The notes beneath the pieces were generated by a model. The model was given only the letters and a program-made list of their open reading frames with translations, was not told the origin of the DNA and made no database searches. A DNA stretch of 7,359 nt from Gammaproteobacteria bacterium (GTDB taxonomy: Bacteria; Pseudomonadota; Gammaproteobacteria; Pseudomonadales; Pseudohongiellaceae), in NCBI GenBank assembly GCA_016762995.1, contig JAESUT010000184.1:1-7359 (forward strand). Reading direction: 5' to 3'. A program made the position numbers and the translations under genes. Positions 5,023-7,359 of this stretch are shown here, one piece after another. The stretch's first letter is position 1. Each line of letters begins with the position of its first letter.

Positions 5023-6462
5023 ATGCGGAAATTCTTTATGCGAACTCTTAGTGAGGCCAGCCTCAAATTGTCATCGATCGGTTTTGCGGTTGCCTTACTC
5101 CTAGCGGCGAGCAATAGCAGCTATGCTCAAGCAGCTCTGCCAAATTTTGCCGATCTTGTTGAAAATAACGCGCCGTCGATCGTTGAAATTTCAACCATCA
5201 GGCGTGTCTCCAGCCGCAGTGCCATTGGCGACGATGAGATCGAAGAATTATTGCGACGACTAAACCCAGGTCAGGAGCCAGACCTCGACATCGAAGGGTT
5301 GCCAGAGCAGCGGCAACGCGGGGCCGTAGGGTCGGGCTTTGTGATTTCCAGTGACGGCTACATCATGACAAACAATCATGTTGTCGCTGACGCCGATGAA
5401 ATACAGATCACTCTTAATGATAGAAGAGTCTATGACGCTAGGGTCATAGGACTCGATGAACCCTCCGATCTCGCCTTGTTGAAGGTGGACGCGACAGATT
5501 TGCCCTTTGTTGAGTTCGGTAACTCCGACAGCCTCCGTGTAGGCGACTGGGTGCTAGCCATCGGCTCGCCCTTTGGCTTGGAGTTTTCTGCGGCCGCCGG
5601 CATCGTGAGCGCGAAAGGGCGCTCAATGCCTGGAAGGTCCACCTACAACTACATGTCCTTCATCCAGACGGATGTCGCAATTAATCAGGGTAATTCAGGT
5701 GGTCCTCTTTTCAATTTAGACGGCGATGTCATCGGTATCAATTCGCAGATTCTAAGCAGCACCGGTGGCTCTAACGGTATTTCTTTCTCTATTCCCAGCA
5801 ATGTCGCGGTGAATGTCATGGAGCAATTGCGTGACACCGGTGCAGTCGAGCGTGGGCTGTTGGGCGTGCGCATGCGTGAGGTCGATTACGCACTAGCTGA
5901 AATCTTCAACATGGAACGACCGCGGGGCGCCTTCGTCGATGATGTACAGATCGACAGCCCGGCAGAGGCGGGCGGTGTACTTATTGAGGATATTATTCTC
6001 GAATTCAACGGGCATGACATTGGCTACTTCAGCGATTTGCCATTCTACGTAGGCCAGTACCGCCCAGGTACCGCGGCGAAGATACTTGTCTATCGCGAAG
6101 GCGAGCTCAGAGACCTTACGGTAATTTTGGGTAGTTCGCCGACCAATAGCGTTCCAGTCATTGAGCCGGAAATTATTCATGAGCGCGCTAATCCACTCGG
6201 TTTTCGTGTCAGCGAGCTGAGCGGTGAACTGCGCAGAGTTACCGGCTTGAGCGGTGTGCAAATTGCAGAATTGAATTCAGGTCCTGGCCGTGAAGCCGGT
6301 TTGCTGGTTGGCGATGTTATCGTGTCACTCAATCGGCAGGAGATCGACTCGGCTGATAAATTTGCGAGTGTTGCCAGCAATTTGCCTGATTCGGGGTTCG
6401 TTCCCATTCGAATAGTACGTGAGGGTCAGGGCACGACCCTGGCGCTAGAGCTCGAGCGCTAA
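5023..6462 (+). CDS. mucD: MucD/DegP-type periplasmic serine protease (HtrA family)
   Basis: This is a 479-residue HtrA protease that degrades or refolds misfolded envelope proteins. A signal peptide at about 1-37 has a basic start, hydrophobic core F-A-V-A-L-L-L-A-A and probable cleavage after A-Q-A, so the protein should be soluble in the periplasm. The catalytic triad is complete: H119 (T-N-N-H-V), D149 (S-D-L-A-L-L-K-V) and S225 (G-N-S-G-G-P-L). Two PDZ domains follow, at about 270-370 and 385-478; the second is more divergent. Two PDZs and a cleavable signal argue for DegP/MucD rather than the anchored one-PDZ DegS. The start is uncertain: ATG 5023 has no clear SD, while in-frame ATG 5038 has GGA 8 bases upstream and still leaves a signal peptide. 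It directly follows rseA, where Pseudomonas has mucB and mucC in between. Confidence 0.95.
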   Translation: MRKFFMRTLSEASLKLSSIGFAVALLLAASNSSYAQAALPNFADLVENNAPSIVEISTIRRVSSRSAIGDDEIEELLRRLNPGQEPDLDIEGLPEQRQRGAVGSGFVISSDGYIMTNNHVVADADEIQITLNDRRVYDARVIGLDEPSDLALLKVDATDLPFVEFGNSDSLRVGDWVLAIGSPFGLEFSAAAGIVSAKGRSMPGRSTYNYMSFIQTDVAINQGNSGGPLFNLDGDVIGINSQILSSTGGSNGISFSIPSNVAVNVMEQLRDTGAVERGLLGVRMREVDYALAEIFNMERPRGAFVDDVQIDSPAEAGGVLIEDIILEFNGHDIGYFSDLPFYVGQYRPGTAAKILVYREGELRDLTVILGSSPTNSVPVIEPEIIHERANPLGFRVSELSGELRRVTGLSGVQIAELNSGPGREAGLLVGDVIVSLNRQEIDSADKFASVASNLPDSGFVPIRIVREGQGTTLALELER

Positions 6463-6618
6463 GGCTATGCGCTTTCCAGGCGTGTAAACTCACAGCTTGC
6501 AGGCCTGATTCTGCGCGGCTTAACTCGCTAATTCTCCTGACACTCGGTTTGATTTGCTGTAGACTTGCCCGCTTGATTTCACCCTGTCTAATTCCTCCTA
6601 CTGTGACCTATTTGCTTC
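6463..6618. other. mucD-lepA intergenic region
   Basis: A weak 5-bp dyad, AGCGC (6455-6459) with GCGCT (6469-6473), overlaps the mucD stop but lacks a T-run, so it is a poor terminator. TAGACT at 6560-6565 is a possible -10 without a good -35. A CCTCCTA run at 6594-6600 has the sense of the 16S anti-Shine-Dalgarno, and no SD is seen before the lepA GTG. No gene is visible. Confidence 0.5.
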
Positions 6619-7359
6619 GTGACTGACCTAAGCCATATCCGAAACTTTTCAATTATCGCCCATATCGACCACGGTAAATCTACGCTTGCCGATCGCTTTA
6701 TCCAGACCTGCGGAGGCCTGAGTGCTCGCGAGATGGATGTGCAGATCCTCGATACCTTGGATATTGAGCGCGAGCGCGGCATTACTATTAAAGCGCAGAG
6801 TGTGACGCTGCACTACGATGCGCTGGACGGCGAGCGGTATCAGCTGAATTTCATCGACACCCCCGGTCACGTGGATTTCACCTACGAAGTATCACGATCG
6901 CTTGCCGCTTGCGAGGGCGCGCTACTCGTCGTGGATGCTGGGCAGGGTGTAGAAGCTCAGTCCGTTGCGACTTGTTATACGGCGATAGAGCAGGGCCTCG
7001 AAGTTATTCCTGTATTGAACAAGATGGATCTACCGCAGGCAGAGCCCGAACGTGTACGCATAGAGATAGAAGAGATAATTGGTATAGATGCCTCGGAGGC
7101 TGTCTGTGCGAGTGCGAAGTCAGGCCTGGGTATTATTGATATCCTCGAACAAATTATTATCAAGATTCCACCTCCGGTGGGCGACAGAGATGCCGATTTG
7201 CAGGCACTAATTATCGACTCTTGGTTCGATAATTATTTAGGCGTGGTTTCTCTAGTAAGGGTCATGGCAGCCACCCTTAACAAGGGTGATAAGATTATCG
7301 CGAAGTCTTTAGGCAAGTCCCATGTGGTGGACAGCGTGGGTGTGTTTACGCCTAAGCGT
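6619..7359 (+). CDS. lepA: LepA / elongation factor 4, 5' part (cut by the window edge)
   Basis: A GTG at 6619 opens a frame of 247 codons that runs off the window in frame; E. coli LepA has 599 residues. LepA is a translational GTPase that binds the ribosome and has been linked to back-translocation and 30S biogenesis. All GTPase motifs are present: G1 A-H-I-D-H-G-K-S-T (14-22), G2 R-G-I-T (53-56), G3 D-T-P-G-H (80-84), G4 N-K-M-D (134-137) and G5 S-A-K (165-167). The LepA-specific G-G-L-S-x-R-E-M and [17 protein letters not shown] (start of domain 2) separate it from EF-G and TypA. A TGA four codons upstream and the family N-terminus fix the GTG start. No SD is visible. Order mucD-lepA matches Pseudomonas; lepB would be expected next, beyond the window. 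Confidence 0.97.
   Translation, partial: MTDLSHIRNFSIIAHIDHGKSTLADRFIQTCGGLSAREMDVQILDTLDIERERGITIKAQSVTLHYDALDGERYQLNFIDTPGHVDFTYEVSRSLAACEGALLVVDAGQGVEAQSVATCYTAIEQGLEVIPVLNKMDLPQAEPERVRIEIEEIIGIDASEAVCASAKSGLGIIDILEQIIIKIPPPVGDRDADLQALIIDSWFDNYLGVVSLVRVMAATLNKGDKIIAKSLGKSHVVDSVGVFTPKR

Noticed and set aside
5893..6261. Open frame of 122 codons on the minus strand within mucD
   Set aside because: It is antisense to the PDZ domains of a clear HtrA protease and its product has no recognisable motif.
6455..6475. Intrinsic terminator after mucD
   Set aside because: The stem is only 5 bp with a 9-base loop and only three T's follow.

Overview
The window looks like chromosomal DNA from a gammaproteobacterium of moderate GC content. 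Gene order and sequence both point there: the RpoE-type sigma factor, SdhE and LepA read almost residue for residue like the E. coli proteins. The order ygfZ / sdhE-ygfX / nadB / rpoE-rseA-mucD / lepA follows what I recall of the Pseudomonas aeruginosa nadB-algU-mucA-mucB-mucC-mucD-lepA neighbourhood, minus two genes. A marine Pseudomonadales/Cellvibrionales-type lineage is plausible, but I cannot fix the genus from sequence alone.

Left part (1-1600): a 3'-truncated ygfZ (minus strand, folate-dependent Fe-S repair family) is transcribed divergently from sdhE (FAD attachment to succinate dehydrogenase) and ygfX (small two-helix membrane protein). Between sdhE and ygfX lie a possible 12-codon leader ORF with a strong Shine-Dalgarno (SD) sequence, a hairpin, and a 9-bp tandem array that runs directly into the ygfX ATG. 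Behind ygfX, a 14-unit TAGR tetranucleotide array fills the gap to the convergent nadB.

Middle (1660-3613): nadB (L-aspartate oxidase, first step of de novo NAD synthesis) is on the minus strand. A 307-bp intergenic region separates it from the divergent rpoE. That region holds an AT-rich dyad close to the nadB start, a good sigma-E type promoter for rpoE (GAACTT-N16-TCTAT) whose -10 lies inside a perfect 7-3-7 dyad, and an extended -10 candidate upstream.

Right part (3614-7359): rpoE, rseA (anti-sigma factor with one membrane span) and mucD (periplasmic HtrA protease with two PDZ domains) form an envelope-stress module, followed by the 5' part of lepA (EF-4). No rseB/mucB or rseC/mucC lies between rseA and mucD, which is the most notable gene-content feature. 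The genes themselves are conserved housekeeping genes. The unexplained structure is in the intergenic regions: two unrelated short tandem arrays bracketing ygfX, the dyad over the rpoE promoter, and several start codons without a recognisable SD. I see no defence system, mobile element, CRISPR array or RNA gene.
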